Shown here in pieces: positions 25,176-34,861 of a stretch of DNA of 64,000 nt; within the stretch, counting starts at the first letter, position 1; each line of letters starts with the position of its first letter. The notes under the pieces were generated by a model. That model ran no database searches, was not told where the DNA came from, and was given only the letters and a program-made list of their open reading frames with translations. Both the position numbers and the translations under genes were made by a program. Source of the DNA: Myxococcales bacterium (GTDB lineage: Bacteria; Myxococcota_A; Polyangia; Polyangiales; GCA-016699535); NCBI GenBank assembly GCA_016699535.1, contig CP064980.1, forward strand, positions 1-64,000. Reading direction: 5' to 3'.

Positions 25176-27854
25176 TCAGTACGCCGGGACCGGCGAGAAC
25201 GAGCGGGTGGCCGAGTCGCGGTCCGCTCGATGGACCGCGGTGGCGAGGGTCGTGCCGTCGACCTGGAGGTTGACGGTGATGGGCGGCGACGCGGCCGGCG
25301 CGGCTGGCGTCATCGGGAAGGACGCGGGGATGGCGGGCGCCATCGCCGCGACCGCGGGCATCGACGACATGGCGTCGCTCGCCGGTGCGCCGGGCGCCGC
25401 GGTCCCCGGTCGCGTCGGGCGCGTGAACGTCAGGTCCTGCACGCCCATGCCCTCGGCCATGTCGGCGCGGAGCGAGTCGCGGAAGTCGCGGATGCCCTGC
25501 TGCCAGTGGGTGCCCTCGCCGAAGAGTCCGGTGAGCGCATCGACCACGCCCGCGATGGCACCGGCCAGCTCGAGCACCACGCCGATGATGGCGTCGACGA
25601 CTCCGAAGGCGACGAGCTTCATGCCCATCCAGATGTCGCTCCAGCTGCCGGTGAAGATGCCGCCGATGATGAAGACGACGCCGGTGATGACGTCGGCGAG
25701 GCCCGAGAAGACCGACATCACGATCTGGATGGCTGCGCTGATGACGGCGACGGCCGCCGAGACGATCGACACGAGCACGCCGATGGCGCTGATGATCCAG
25801 CCGATGACGAAGGCGATGACGTTGCCGAGCGCGGTCCAGGCGCTGCCGTTCTGCTGCGTCGCCGAGGTGCTGCCGAACATGTAGTTGATGACCTCCTGGA
25901 TCTTCGAGCCGAGCTGCGAGAGCGCGCTCCAGAGCACCGAGCCGCCAGCGCTGATCCACTCCCAGCCCTGCGCAACGCCCTCGGCGACCTCGACCACGGC
26001 CGTCATCGCCTGGACGATCAGCTCGAACACGGTCGCGAGCACGCGGCCGACCCGCTCGCCGGTGAGGCCGAACTCGCGGAACCGCGACGAGGCCGTCCCT
26101 GCGTCGTCCCGCTCCGAGAGGAAGCCGAGCGCCGTCCCGAGGCGCCGCAGCGCGTTCATGAATGCGTCGATCGTCGGGCGCGCGGCCTCGATGCCCGCGG
26201 AGAACCCCGTCGCGATGCCCGCGAAGAAGTTCCGGATGCGGTTCACCCAGAGGAACACGTTGATGAGGAAGTCCTTCAGCCCCTGGTTCTCGGCGCGGTT
26301 CAGCTCGTCGCGCACGGCGCCCGAGAAGCCGCCCTGGTCGAAGAGCTGCGTGAGCCCGCGGAAGGCGAGCGAGATGCGCGCTCCCACGCCCTGGAAGAAG
26401 TCCGCGATGCCGCCGACGTTGTTCCGGAAGGCGACGACGAAGCCGGCGACCGCGAGCGCGAGCACGCCGAAGATGAGCACCGCCGGCAGGATCGTCGCGA
26501 GCAGGCCGCCGAGCGTGATGCCCGCCGCCTTGAGCCCGATGATGAGCAGCGCGATGCCGGCCTTGGCAGCGATGACGGCGCCGACCATCGCGACGACCGC
26601 ACCGGCTCCCACGACGAACGCCGCGAAGGCGCGCTTCACCGGCGCGGGCAGCTGGCGGAAGACGCCGAGCACGGCGTTCACCACGTCGACGACGATGGTG
26701 ACGAGCGGACGGAAGACCTGCGCGAAGGGCTCGCCCGCGACGATCGCGAGCGTCTCGAGGGACCCCGCGAGGAGCCGCTTCTGCCCCTCGAACGTGTTGA
26801 GCATCTGCTCGCGGAAGCGCGCGGCCGTGCCGCCAGCGTTCTCGAACTGGTCGCGCAGGTACGCGATGGCCTGGGCGCCGCGGACGGTCTCGCCGGTGTT
26901 CGTGCGGATGCCGCTCGTGACCTGCGTGAGGATGGCGTTCACGCCTCCGAGCGCCTCGCGCCCGAAGGCCTGCAGCAGGAAGGCCGAGCGCTGCGACTCG
27001 CTCATGCGATCGAGCGCCGGCGCCATGTCGCCCAGCACGTCGAGGAACGCGCGGAAGCCGCCTTGGCTGTCGACCACGGCGACGCCGATGCCACGAAGCC
27101 GCTGCTGCACCTGCGGGTCCGCCAGACGCTCCATCGCCACCGCCGTCGCCGTCGAGGCGCGCTCGACACCGGGGATGACGTTCTTCACGAGGCCGAGGGC
27201 GATGAGCGTCTCGGAGAGCGACTGGTGCAGCGCCTGGGCTCCGCGCGAGGCGGTGCCGAGCGCCATGGGCAGCTCGCTCGCGTTGAGCGCGAAGACGTTG
27301 ACCGCCTGCAGCATGCGGTCGACCGAGATCGAGGCCTGGTCCGTCGAGATGCCAAAGGCCTTCATCGCCTGCGAGGCGAGCCCCGCCGCCTGCTGCGGCG
27401 ACAGCTCCCCGAGCGAACCTGCGGCGAGGTCGAGCACGGGGATGAGGAGCTGCATCGACTCCTGCGCGTTGAAGCCTGCCTGCGCGAGCTCGCGGAGCCC
27501 CATCGTCGCCTCGGTGGGCGAGAACTGCGTGGCGATGCCCGCGTCGATGGCCGCCCCACGGAGCTGCTCCAGCTCCACGGCGGTGGCGCCGGACACGGCG
27601 GCGACCGCGGCGATCGACTGCTCGAAGCGACCTGCGGCGTTGGCGAGCGAGAACGCTGCACCCACCGTGGCGGCGCCGGCCGTGAAGACCGCGAGGCCGA
27701 CGCCGAGCTGCTGGAAGGCGCTCTGGATGTTCTCGGTGCCGAGCCCGACGCGGCGGTCGAGGCTCGTGAAGTTCCGCTCGAGGTTCGAGATGGCCCCGGA
27801 GGCCAGGTCACGCGCGGTGAAGACGAAGCCGAGGCCGAGGTTGTTGAGCGCCAT
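25176..27854 (-). CDS. Tail tape measure protein
   Basis: 892 residues, the longest gene in the tail block. The N-terminal region has the TP901-type tape measure core: GLRELAQAGFNAQESMQLL, QAAGLASQAMKAFGISTDQA and SASRGAQALHQS-like segments. Several hydrophobic stretches follow (RAFAAFVVGAGAVVAMVGAV, LATILPAVLIFGVLALAVAG), and further on IGWIISAIGVLVSIVSAAVA. The length predicts a moderate tail, and the hydrophobic parts may help DNA cross the inner membrane. It follows the tail chaperone-like genes, as expected. Confidence 0.88.
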   Translation of the reverse strand: MALNNLGLGFVFTARDLASGAISNLERNFTSLDRRVGLGTENIQSAFQQLGVGLAVFTAGAATVGAAFSLANAAGRFEQSIAAVAAVSGATAVELEQLRGAAIDAGIATQFSPTEATMGLRELAQAGFNAQESMQLLIPVLDLAAGSLGELSPQQAAGLASQAMKAFGISTDQASISVDRMLQAVNVFALNASELPMALGTASRGAQALHQSLSETLIALGLVKNVIPGVERASTATAVAMERLADPQVQQRLRGIGVAVVDSQGGFRAFLDVLGDMAPALDRMSESQRSAFLLQAFGREALGGVNAILTQVTSGIRTNTGETVRGAQAIAYLRDQFENAGGTAARFREQMLNTFEGQKRLLAGSLETLAIVAGEPFAQVFRPLVTIVVDVVNAVLGVFRQLPAPVKRAFAAFVVGAGAVVAMVGAVIAAKAGIALLIIGLKAAGITLGGLLATILPAVLIFGVLALAVAGFVVAFRNNVGGIADFFQGVGARISLAFRGLTQLFDQGGFSGAVRDELNRAENQGLKDFLINVFLWVNRIRNFFAGIATGFSAGIEAARPTIDAFMNALRRLGTALGFLSERDDAGTASSRFREFGLTGERVGRVLATVFELIVQAMTAVVEVAEGVAQGWEWISAGGSVLWSALSQLGSKIQEVINYMFGSTSATQQNGSAWTALGNVIAFVIGWIISAIGVLVSIVSAAVAVISAAIQIVMSVFSGLADVITGVVFIIGGIFTGSWSDIWMGMKLVAFGVVDAIIGVVLELAGAIAGVVDALTGLFGEGTHWQQGIRDFRDSLRADMAEGMGVQDLTFTRPTRPGTAAPGAPASDAMSSMPAVAAMAPAIPASFPMTPAAPAASPPITVNLQVDGTTLATAVHRADRDSATRSFSPVPAY

Positions 27855-27857
27855 CGG

Positions 27858-28043
27858 TCACCTCCGCTTCGCGGCCTTCTCGAGTTCCTTCGCCTCCCGG
27901 GCGCGCTGCTGACCGATGCGCTCGATCAGCCAGTCGCGATCCGTCGTCGGCAGCTCGAGCGCATCGTCGAGCGTCACTGCGAGGCCTGAGCCTCCGTGCT
28001 GCTGCCAGCAGAGCTGGAAGATGCCCTCGCGCCAGCTCTCCAT
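27858..28043 (-). CDS. Small tail chaperone-like protein
   Basis: 61 residues starting MESWREGIFQLCWQQHGG and ending in a charged helix AREAKELEKAAKRR. ATG 28043 is two bases after the stop of the T4-baseplate-like gene. The position just before the tape measure fits a tail assembly chaperone. The sequence itself is not diagnostic. Confidence 0.55.
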   Translation of the reverse strand: MESWREGIFQLCWQQHGGSGLAVTLDDALELPTTDRDWLIERIGQQRAREAKELEKAAKRR

Positions 28044-28045
28044 GG

Positions 28046-28822
28046 TCACGTCGGGGAAGAGGTGCTCCGGGCTTTCCGCCTCGCAGTCCTGTCCCGGCCC
28101 GGCAGGAAGAACCCCTTGTCGAAAGGGAGGTCGACGTCCTGCGTGCCGAAGCACTCGGGGCACTCGATCTCGATGGTCGTGTCCACGCCGCAGTCGACGC
28201 GGTCGAACTCGTCGACCAGGAAGTCCGCGTCGCGGAGCGTGAGGTCCTCGAGAAACTGGCGCTTGGCCTTCGCCTCGAGGCCGTCCACGTCGAGCACGCG
28301 GTACGCGAGCACCGCCGAGAGGAGCTTGTCGGGCGCGGAGCGCTGGAGCGCCGGGAGCTTGCGCTCGTCCTCGCCGGTGAGGAGCCGGAAGCGCACGCGC
28401 TTGCCGGCGTCGGGCAGCGTCGTCTCGAAGCGGTTCCCGCCGACGAACGCGGCGCGGCTCTCCTCAGAGAGCGGGCGCACCGGGAGCTTGGTCAGCTCGA
28501 CCTCCCAGTCGATGCGCGCGCGGCAGGCGTCGTTCCGGCAGCTGACACCGAAGGCGTACTCCGGCCCGTAGGTCAGCGCGCGTACCATTAGCAGGGCGAA
28601 GAACCGGTCGCCCTGGAGCACCTTGCCCCAGTCGACCTTGCCGCCCTCGCCGAAGACGTAGGGCCCCGGGTCGAGGGTCTCCTCCCAGCACGAGCCGAGC
28701 AGCTCGTCGATCTGCCCGCCGTTCTTGGCGAGCTTGCGGTCAGCGAGGACGCGCTCCTCGCGAACCTTCATGCCGCGAACGCGGCCCGAGAGCCCCGAAG
28801 GGCACGTGATGACGTCTGCCAT
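28046..28822 (-). CDS. T4-type baseplate protein (PF12322-like)
   Basis: 258 residues. ITCPSGLSGRVRGMKVREER, DPGPYVFGEGGKVDWGKV and VLQGDRFFALLMVRALTYGP match the family, as does the late Cys pair IEIECPECFG (with an earlier CRNDAC). This gene type sits before tape measure genes in many myxophages and eCIS. ATG 28822 has GAGGAGG at good spacing. The last ~20 residues after LPFDKGFFLPGRD run into the chaperone start. Confidence 0.75.
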   Translation of the reverse strand: MADVITCPSGLSGRVRGMKVREERVLADRKLAKNGGQIDELLGSCWEETLDPGPYVFGEGGKVDWGKVLQGDRFFALLMVRALTYGPEYAFGVSCRNDACRARIDWEVELTKLPVRPLSEESRAAFVGGNRFETTLPDAGKRVRFRLLTGEDERKLPALQRSAPDKLLSAVLAYRVLDVDGLEAKAKRQFLEDLTLRDADFLVDEFDRVDCGVDTTIEIECPECFGTQDVDLPFDKGFFLPGRDRTARRKARSTSSPT

Positions 28823-28838
28823 GCGCTGCCTCCTCGGG

Positions 28839-28870
28839 GGCAAAGCCGCCGAGAAGGGGCGCCGGGGACA
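28839..28870 (-). promoter_or_regulatory. Class 2 phage motif, before T4-type baseplate gene
   Basis: Minus strand: TGTCCC, 20 bases, TTTGCC, then CCCGAGGAGG, which serves as ribosome site for ATG 28822. It lies between two divergent genes. The plus-strand HEPN-like gene starts 34 bases further on. Confidence 0.6.
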
Positions 28871-28903
28871 GGGACGACGAACGGTGCGTGGTATGGGTAG
28901 ACG

Positions 28904-29665
28904 ATGCTGGACCCAGCAATCAAGGCCGCGGCGGACGCCGTGCTCCGCGCAGTTCCGATGGAACTCGTGACGCTCTACACGCGATATGCACTGCTCCTGA
29001 ACGCGCTGGACGTGACGCGGAAGGAGTACGAGAGCCGCGAGTCGGTGACTCTCTCGACGACGATGAACATCCCCGCCGGGTTGCGGCTCCCAGTCGAACC
29101 TGATGTTCAGCTCGATCGCGCAGGACTCGTCGAAGCCTACGGCGAGGAACTCCCCGTCGCCTTCTGCAGCGGCTTCCTCGTCGACCTCGTATCGCACTTC
29201 GACGCTTGGATGGAGGACGTCTACGAGCAGGTGCTCCCGATCCTAGAGCCCGCGTTGTCAGCGAAGGACATCGAGAGGAAGGTCCGCTCTGCGTGGACCG
29301 ATTCCGGCGGGATGCCCGCCCTGCGTCGCACGTTTTTGGTGGACCTCGCGCTTCAAGCGCCCGCCGGAAAGATCTCGACGCCAAGCATGGTCTTCGACCG
29401 ATACGAGGAGATGCGCGAACTCCGTCACGCGGTCATGCACTCCGGCGGCGCGCTCACACAGAAGCACGTCACGAAGCTTCAGGCACTCGGAGCTTCTGTA
29501 GCGGCTGGTGCCCCGGCCGGAGCGTCGACCGTTTCGACCGGGCTGGTACCGAGCGGGCTTGCAGTTGGTGCGAAGGTCGTCGTCGGTGCCGGGCAACTAC
29601 TGGTCCTTCGGCGTTGGGCCTTCGACTCGCTCGCGTACTTCCTCAACTCGTTTCAGGTGTCGTAG
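28904..29665 (+). CDS. HEPN-like protein inserted in the tail operon (moron)
   Basis: 253 residues on the strand opposite to all neighbouring tail genes. The C-terminal half has YEEMRELRHAVMHSGG, an R-x4-H motif in a helical context as in RiboL-PSP/MAE-type HEPN domains, which are often RNases of defence or toxin systems. The start is less GC-rich than the tail genes by eye. A TATGGGT-like sequence lies near 28890 and no strong ribosome site is present. Independent expression from a lysogen and superinfection exclusion are plausible but unproven. Confidence 0.6.
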   Translation: MLDPAIKAAADAVLRAVPMELVTLYTRYALLLNALDVTRKEYESRESVTLSTTMNIPAGLRLPVEPDVQLDRAGLVEAYGEELPVAFCSGFLVDLVSHFDAWMEDVYEQVLPILEPALSAKDIERKVRSAWTDSGGMPALRRTFLVDLALQAPAGKISTPSMVFDRYEEMRELRHAVMHSGGALTQKHVTKLQALGASVAAGAPAGASTVSTGLVPSGLAVGAKVVVGAGQLLVLRRWAFDSLAYFLNSFQVS

Positions 29666-29669
29666 CTGC

Positions 29670-30131
<462 letters not shown>

Positions 30132-30145
30132 GGGTTAGCTCCTCC

Positions 30146-32368
30146 TCACACGCCCGCCGCAGCCAGCTCGGCCTCGAGGGCCCGCGTGTCCTGGCTGATG
30201 CGAAGGATGATGAACTCGGCCGGCTTGTTCGTGGCGAGGCCCACCCGAGCGATGAGCTGGCCGGCGAAGATGACGGTGGGGGTGTTCAGCTGGTCGGAGA
30301 CGTCGACGAAGAAGGCCTTGGCCGGCTCTCGCGAGCGGAACGCCCCGTTGTTCATCTGCGCGAGGAGGAACGCCGTGATCGTGCGCCGCACCTGCGCGCG
30401 GAGCCCCTCGGTGTTGTTCTTGTGCCGCGCGAACTCGAGCCCCTGCTTGAGACTTCGCTCGATGAAGATCACGCCTCGACGCTCGGCGATGTACGGGAAG
30501 TTGCCGTCCCCCTTGAGCGTGCGCGAGCCGTCGATGTAGCGCGGCAGCCCGGGCCCCGTGGTGAGCGGGTTGATGCGGTGCGGGTACACGAGGTCGCGCT
30601 TGCGCTCCTCGAGCACCTCGTCCGTCTCGAAGCCGAGCACGCCGAACATGCGCCCGGCGTCGATCCCCGCGGGCGGGTCGTAGACGCCGCCAGGGCGCGC
30701 GGAGTCGGTGCGCGAGTAGACGCCGGCGACGATGCCCGAGGGCGGGACGACGAGCTGCTCGGACGACCCGAAGACGCTCTTGGCCGGGTTGAGCACCTTC
30801 ACGCGGGGCCAGTAGACGGCCGCGAACTCCGAGAGGTTCTCGAGCGACGCCGTCGTCGCGACGTAGGTCACGATGTCCGTCGCGCTCTGGTTCGCCGGAG
30901 GGTCCAGCACCGCGAAGACGGCGCCGTCGCGGTCCACCTCGGCGTAGCGGACCATCGCGTTGTGGACCGCCGGCGTGGCGCGCCCCGGCACGAGCAGCAG
31001 CGTCAGCTCCTGCACCTGGTCGAGCGCGTGGAGCCCGGTCTTGCCCACGTCGGAGCCGATGAAGTCGTTGTCGTCGAGCCCGACGAGACCGTCACCGCCG
31101 CCAGCCAGCGAGACGGTCTGCGGGGGCGGCACCGGCATGCCGACGAGGAGCTGGTCGATCGCGCGCACGTAGAGCGAGCCCGTGCGCGGGTCGTTCACGA
31201 CGCGGTCCACGTAGCGGGCGTCGTCGGGGTTCATCGAGACGTTCGGGAAGGCCTCGCGGTAGACGCCGTCCTCGACGACGAGGAGGTCGAACGCGGTCGG
31301 CGAGCCGTTGGTCGCGGCTCGGACCTCGGCGTCGATCCGGTTCGCGTACGCGCCGGGGTCCTTGCCCTCGACGCGCACCGCGTTGGCGGTGCCGGAGGCC
31401 GCGCCCGTGTGAAGCGTCGTGTCGAGCCCGAACGCCGCAGCCGTCGCTGCGCGCGCCTGCACGCTCGCGGCCGGGCCGGTGGCGACGGTGCGGACGTCGA
31501 GCACGCCGCCGATGCCGGGCGCGACCACGACGGTCGGCATCGCCGCCTCGACGACGGTCTTCACTTCGAAGACGTCCACGGCGCGGAGGTTCGCGACGTT
31601 GCCGCCGCCCACCGACGCGGCGCCAGGGAACGCCAGGACGGCGTTCGCGGTGCCGCCCGTGACCTGCACTCGGCTCGAGGTGCCCTCGGTGTCGCTCGCG
31701 AGGCGGACGATGCCGCCCGGCGTCGTGGCGCGCCCTCCGACGATGACGGCGTTGATCGCCGCCGCGACCTCGGTCGCCGTGGCGTTGATGATGTCGGCGA
31801 AGTCCGCCGACGAGAATGCGACCGCCTGCTCGAGGCCGTTGTCGACCCGGAGGAGCAGCGTCATGCCGTCGGCGAGCGCGTACGGGCCTGCGCCGCCTGC
31901 GGCCATGGCGGCCGCCGAGCCGTTGAAGACGGCATCCACGTCGGCGCCGCCATCCACGGCGAGACGGATCAGGTCGCCGTCGACGAGCACGAAGGGACCC
32001 GCGGCGGCGCCGAGCAGCACGCCCGGCGTGGGGCCACCACCAGCCACGAGGAAGCCGGCAGCGCGCACGGCGGTGACCGAGGCGGGCGTGGCGACGTCGG
32101 TGTAGTGCGCCGTGCGGACCACCCAGAGCTGGCTGCCGCCGTTCTCGAAGAAGCCCATCGCGGCCAGCGCGAGGTCCGAGTCGGGCGTGAAGCCGCCGAA
32201 CTTCGTCTGGAACTCGTCGAACGACGAGCAAAGCACGGCCTGCCCGATGGGCCCGCGCTCGGTGAGCCCGACCGCACCCGCGACGGACGTGGGAGCCGAG
32301 GGGATGCCGCGAACCTTCGGCTCCTCCTCGACGATGACGACCTTGGACGACAGGAGCTGTCCGCTCAC
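30146..32368 (-). CDS. Tail sheath protein
   Basis: 740 residues, longer than the ~500-660 of T4/P2 sheaths. The N-terminus has APTSVAGAVGLTERGPIGQA and SQLWVVRTAHYTD. The C-terminal domain has YPHRINPLTTGPGLPRYIDG, VIFIERSLKQGLEFARHKNN and LIARVGLATNKPAEFIILRI, all hallmark sheath segments. The extra ~250 residues in the middle are Ala/Val/Gly-rich and likely decorate the sheath surface. GTG 32368 overlaps the upstream stop by GTGA. Confidence 0.92.
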   Translation of the reverse strand: MSGQLLSSKVVIVEEEPKVRGIPSAPTSVAGAVGLTERGPIGQAVLCSSFDEFQTKFGGFTPDSDLALAAMGFFENGGSQLWVVRTAHYTDVATPASVTAVRAAGFLVAGGGPTPGVLLGAAAGPFVLVDGDLIRLAVDGGADVDAVFNGSAAAMAAGGAGPYALADGMTLLLRVDNGLEQAVAFSSADFADIINATATEVAAAINAVIVGGRATTPGGIVRLASDTEGTSSRVQVTGGTANAVLAFPGAASVGGGNVANLRAVDVFEVKTVVEAAMPTVVVAPGIGGVLDVRTVATGPAASVQARAATAAAFGLDTTLHTGAASGTANAVRVEGKDPGAYANRIDAEVRAATNGSPTAFDLLVVEDGVYREAFPNVSMNPDDARYVDRVVNDPRTGSLYVRAIDQLLVGMPVPPPQTVSLAGGGDGLVGLDDNDFIGSDVGKTGLHALDQVQELTLLLVPGRATPAVHNAMVRYAEVDRDGAVFAVLDPPANQSATDIVTYVATTASLENLSEFAAVYWPRVKVLNPAKSVFGSSEQLVVPPSGIVAGVYSRTDSARPGGVYDPPAGIDAGRMFGVLGFETDEVLEERKRDLVYPHRINPLTTGPGLPRYIDGSRTLKGDGNFPYIAERRGVIFIERSLKQGLEFARHKNNTEGLRAQVRRTITAFLLAQMNNGAFRSREPAKAFFVDVSDQLNTPTVIFAGQLIARVGLATNKPAEFIILRISQDTRALEAELAAAGV

Positions 32369-32721
32369 GGTGCACCTCGCTTCTTCTTGGCCCTGCTGAC
32401 GTCAGGGGGACGGCTGGCCTCGGGAGCCGAGGTCGGCGTGGGAGTCGTGGAGGGCGCGGGCCGCGTGGGCTCCGCGACGTGGCGCTTCACGGCGAGCTCG
32501 CCGCGCCGGACGGCGCGCACCACGTCGGGAACGGCGAGCACGGCGTCGTCGAGCGCGGGGCTCGTCACGCCCGTGGCGAGCGTGAGCGAGCGCGGGGTGC
32601 GCCGGGGAGCGCGGCCCTGCTCGACGTCGCAGGCGCACTCGCCGAGCGCCTTGCAGTACGTCTCGTGGGCCAGGACGAAGACCTGGCAGCGGTTGCTCGT
32701 GTTCGTGAGCGAGACGGTCAC
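32365..32721 (-). CDS. Small neck/tail hypothetical protein
   Basis: 118 residues. A Cys-containing start, CQVFVLAHETYCKALGECAC, is followed by a proline/threonine-rich tail ending SRAKKKRGAP. GTG 32721 overlaps the stop of the IPT-domain protein and the gene's stop overlaps the sheath start, both by GTGA, so it is tightly coupled. No family recognised. Confidence 0.6.
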   Translation of the reverse strand: MTVSLTNTSNRCQVFVLAHETYCKALGECACDVEQGRAPRRTPRSLTLATGVTSPALDDAVLAVPDVVRAVRRGELAVKRHVAEPTRPAPSTTPTPTSAPEASRPPDVSRAKKKRGAP

Positions 32722-33620
32722 GGGGCACCTCCTGCGAACGGCTGCGTCTGCAGCTGCGGGTCGGTGACGGCCTTGCCGAGGTCGAGCGGTAGCCCCTCGT
32801 CGACGTCGAAGCCGCGCACGACGAAGCCGCAGGTGAAGGCGCGGACGTCGTCCTTGCCCCCGAGCTGGGTGCGGAACTCGCCATCGGCGTCCAGCTCCCA
32901 GCGCGCGACGCCGCGGGCTGCATCGTTCGGATCGCGGGGAAGCTCGAGCCAGCGGTTCCGATTCAGGAACGTCGCCACCGCGGCCATGAGGTTGAACAGC
33001 TCGGCGGTGCGCTCCGAAGCGGCGGTCAGCGTGAAGACGAGGTCCACCGTGTACGGCGGCTTGCGGCGCACCAGCTCGGGGCCCGAGGAGCCGGCGACCA
33101 CGTCTTCGTGGGGAACGTTGGCCGAGTAGAAGCGATTCGGACGCAGCGTCGGGCCGGAGAGCACGAGCGAGGGCACCTTCGCCATCGCGATGACGCTGAG
33201 CCCGTCGATGACGGTGTCGTCGTAGTCGACCGAGACGGTGGCGCTCACGTTGGCGAGCACCTGCCGCTTCAGCTCGCGGAGCAGCTGGCGGACGATGCGG
33301 GTGAGGTCTGCTTCCCGGGCGACGGTGGCGCGCGCGAAGCGGTAGGCCCCGGCGAGCAGCACGGACTCCCCCGCGATCGGCACCTCGCTCGCGTCGAGGT
33401 TCTGCAGCTCGACGTCGGCGACGCCCGCTTCGTGAGCGGGCGTTCGCACGTCCACGAGGCTGGCACCGGCCTCCTCACGAACGGCAACGATGGTCGCGGC
33501 TCGCCCGCCGAAGCGGACGGCCACGCTCGGAGCGAAGCCGGTGCCGACGAGCCGCACGAGGTCGCCGCCGCTGGCGGGACCGGTGCCGGGAGTCGCCGAG
33601 GCGAGCGTCGGGATGGCCAT
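32718..33620 (-). CDS. IPT/TIG domain fused to neck (tail-completion) protein
   Basis: 300 residues. The N-terminal ~95 form an IPT/TIG Ig-like domain (TPGTGPASGGDLVRLVGTGF, VAVRFGGRAATIVAV). The rest, with FARATVAREADLTRIVRQLL and VDYDDTVIDGL, looks like a tail-terminator or neck protein. IPT domains are usually on cell-surface or adhesive proteins, so the virion neck may carry an exposed decoration. It overlaps the gpG-like gene by TGATG. Confidence 0.65.
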   Translation of the reverse strand: MAIPTLASATPGTGPASGGDLVRLVGTGFAPSVAVRFGGRAATIVAVREEAGASLVDVRTPAHEAGVADVELQNLDASEVPIAGESVLLAGAYRFARATVAREADLTRIVRQLLRELKRQVLANVSATVSVDYDDTVIDGLSVIAMAKVPSLVLSGPTLRPNRFYSANVPHEDVVAGSSGPELVRRKPPYTVDLVFTLTAASERTAELFNLMAAVATFLNRNRWLELPRDPNDAARGVARWELDADGEFRTQLGGKDDVRAFTCGFVVRGFDVDEGLPLDLGKAVTDPQLQTQPFAGGAP

Positions 33621-34216
33621 CAGACGGGCCCTCCGAAGCCGAGCTGCTGCGCGACCCGCTCGAGGAAGCGACGGCTCGCGCCCTCGCGGAACTTCTCGAA
33701 CGCGGGTCGCAGGAAGGGGCGCGCAGGTACCTGCACGACGACCACGCCGCGCCCGCTGCCTCCGGTCGGCTCCTTGCCGGCCTGCCGCAGCAGCGCGAAC
33801 AGGAAGCGCCGCATCTTCGGTGTGATGGGGATGACGACGGGTGGGCCGCCGTACTCGTGGAGCTGTGCGAGATCGACGAGGCTCTCGCCGCCGCTCGAAC
33901 GGGCCGAGCGCGGGACGCCGATGAAGGCCTCGTCGCCCTCGACGATGACGGTGATGGAGTTGCGGAGGTCGCCGCGAACGAGCAGCGCCTTCGTGCCGCC
34001 GAAGCCCTCGAGCTGACGCGCCGCGAGCGTGAGCGGAGCCGGCGGCTTGATGGGCTCGCCGCCCGGCGCTTGGCTCGTGAGCCCCTGGACGATCTCGTTC
34101 CGGAGCCCCTGCGCCTCCTGGCGAATGGCCACACCGATGGCCGAGCGCAGGCGCTGCGGTCCAGCTGCAAGCAGCTGCCGCGCGCGAGCCCAGTCACCGG
34201 TGCGCATCACCGCCAT
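33620..34216 (-). CDS. Phage virion morphogenesis protein (Mu gpG-like)
   Basis: 198 residues. LAARQLEGFGGTKALLVRGD, LAQLHEYGGPPVVIPITPK and VQVPARPFLRPAFEKFRE match the virion morphogenesis/gpG family that completes the tail-head junction. It overlaps the downstream neck gene by TGATG. Upstream is the HExxH protein with a gap of three bases. Confidence 0.82.
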   Translation of the reverse strand: MAVMRTGDWARARQLLAAGPQRLRSAIGVAIRQEAQGLRNEIVQGLTSQAPGGEPIKPPAPLTLAARQLEGFGGTKALLVRGDLRNSITVIVEGDEAFIGVPRSARSSGGESLVDLAQLHEYGGPPVVIPITPKMRRFLFALLRQAGKEPTGGSGRGVVVVQVPARPFLRPAFEKFREGASRRFLERVAQQLGFGGPV

Positions 34217-34219
34217 GGC

Positions 34220-34861
34220 TCAGACCACTCCCTTCGCGCGCAGGCGCGGCACGTGCTCGTCGAGCCAGCCGAGCGCGACGTGCGTCGCCTCGTTGATGAC
34301 CGCGCCCTTGCGGATGGACACCGCGGAGAGCGCGAGGGACTTCGCCGCGACGTCCACGTCCTCCGGTCGGCAGCCGTAGTCGCCGAGCACCTCAGCGATG
34401 CGGCGCGCGGACGGCGTCGTGCCGTAGCGCCAGAAGTGCAGCTCGAGGTTCGAGCGGTAGGCCTCGGCTTCCCAGCGGGCACGCGCGGCGCGGTCCGCGA
34501 GGTACGAGACCTCGAACGAGAGCCCCTCGCGGTCGTGCTGCACGACGTGCTGGTGCTCGTGCACGCAGATGACGACCTGACTCCAGAGGTCCCAGCCGCC
34601 TCGCGGCGAGCCGACCTCGAAGGGCGTGTAGATGCGCCGCCCGAGGGTCGTCGTGAAGTTCCGAAGAAAGCGGTCGCGGCTCTGGATGCCAAGGGCGTCG
34701 AGCGCCTGCGCGACGAGCTGCATCTCGAACGCGTCGCGCTTGTTCACGACCGTCGTCCGGTAGTGGTCCTGCATGAAGCGCCAGAACGCCCAGACCTCCT
34801 CGGGCTGGATGTCGACGAACACCTTGCCCACGACGGGCAGTGACTGGAGGAAGCCCTTCAT
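34220..34861 (-). CDS. HExxH-motif putative metallopeptidase in the neck cluster
   Basis: 213 residues. The motif VVICVHEHQHVVQHDREG contains HEHQH, which fits HExxH zinc peptidases. Helical segments follow (RAARARWEAEAYRSNLELHF). The rest is not recognised. Metallopeptidases are unusual in phage neck clusters, so it may act on the host surface, process a virion part, or have lost activity. It overlaps the Cys-rich gene by ATGA. Confidence 0.55.
   Translation of the reverse strand: MKGFLQSLPVVGKVFVDIQPEEVWAFWRFMQDHYRTTVVNKRDAFEMQLVAQALDALGIQSRDRFLRNFTTTLGRRIYTPFEVGSPRGGWDLWSQVVICVHEHQHVVQHDREGLSFEVSYLADRAARARWEAEAYRSNLELHFWRYGTTPSARRIAEVLGDYGCRPEDVDVAAKSLALSAVSIRKGAVINEATHVALGWLDEHVPRLRAKGVV

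Noticed and set aside
25077..27989. Long plus-strand frame opposite the tape measure gene
   Set aside because: Same antisense effect; Asp/Arg/His-rich with no family, while the minus strand gives a clear tape measure protein.
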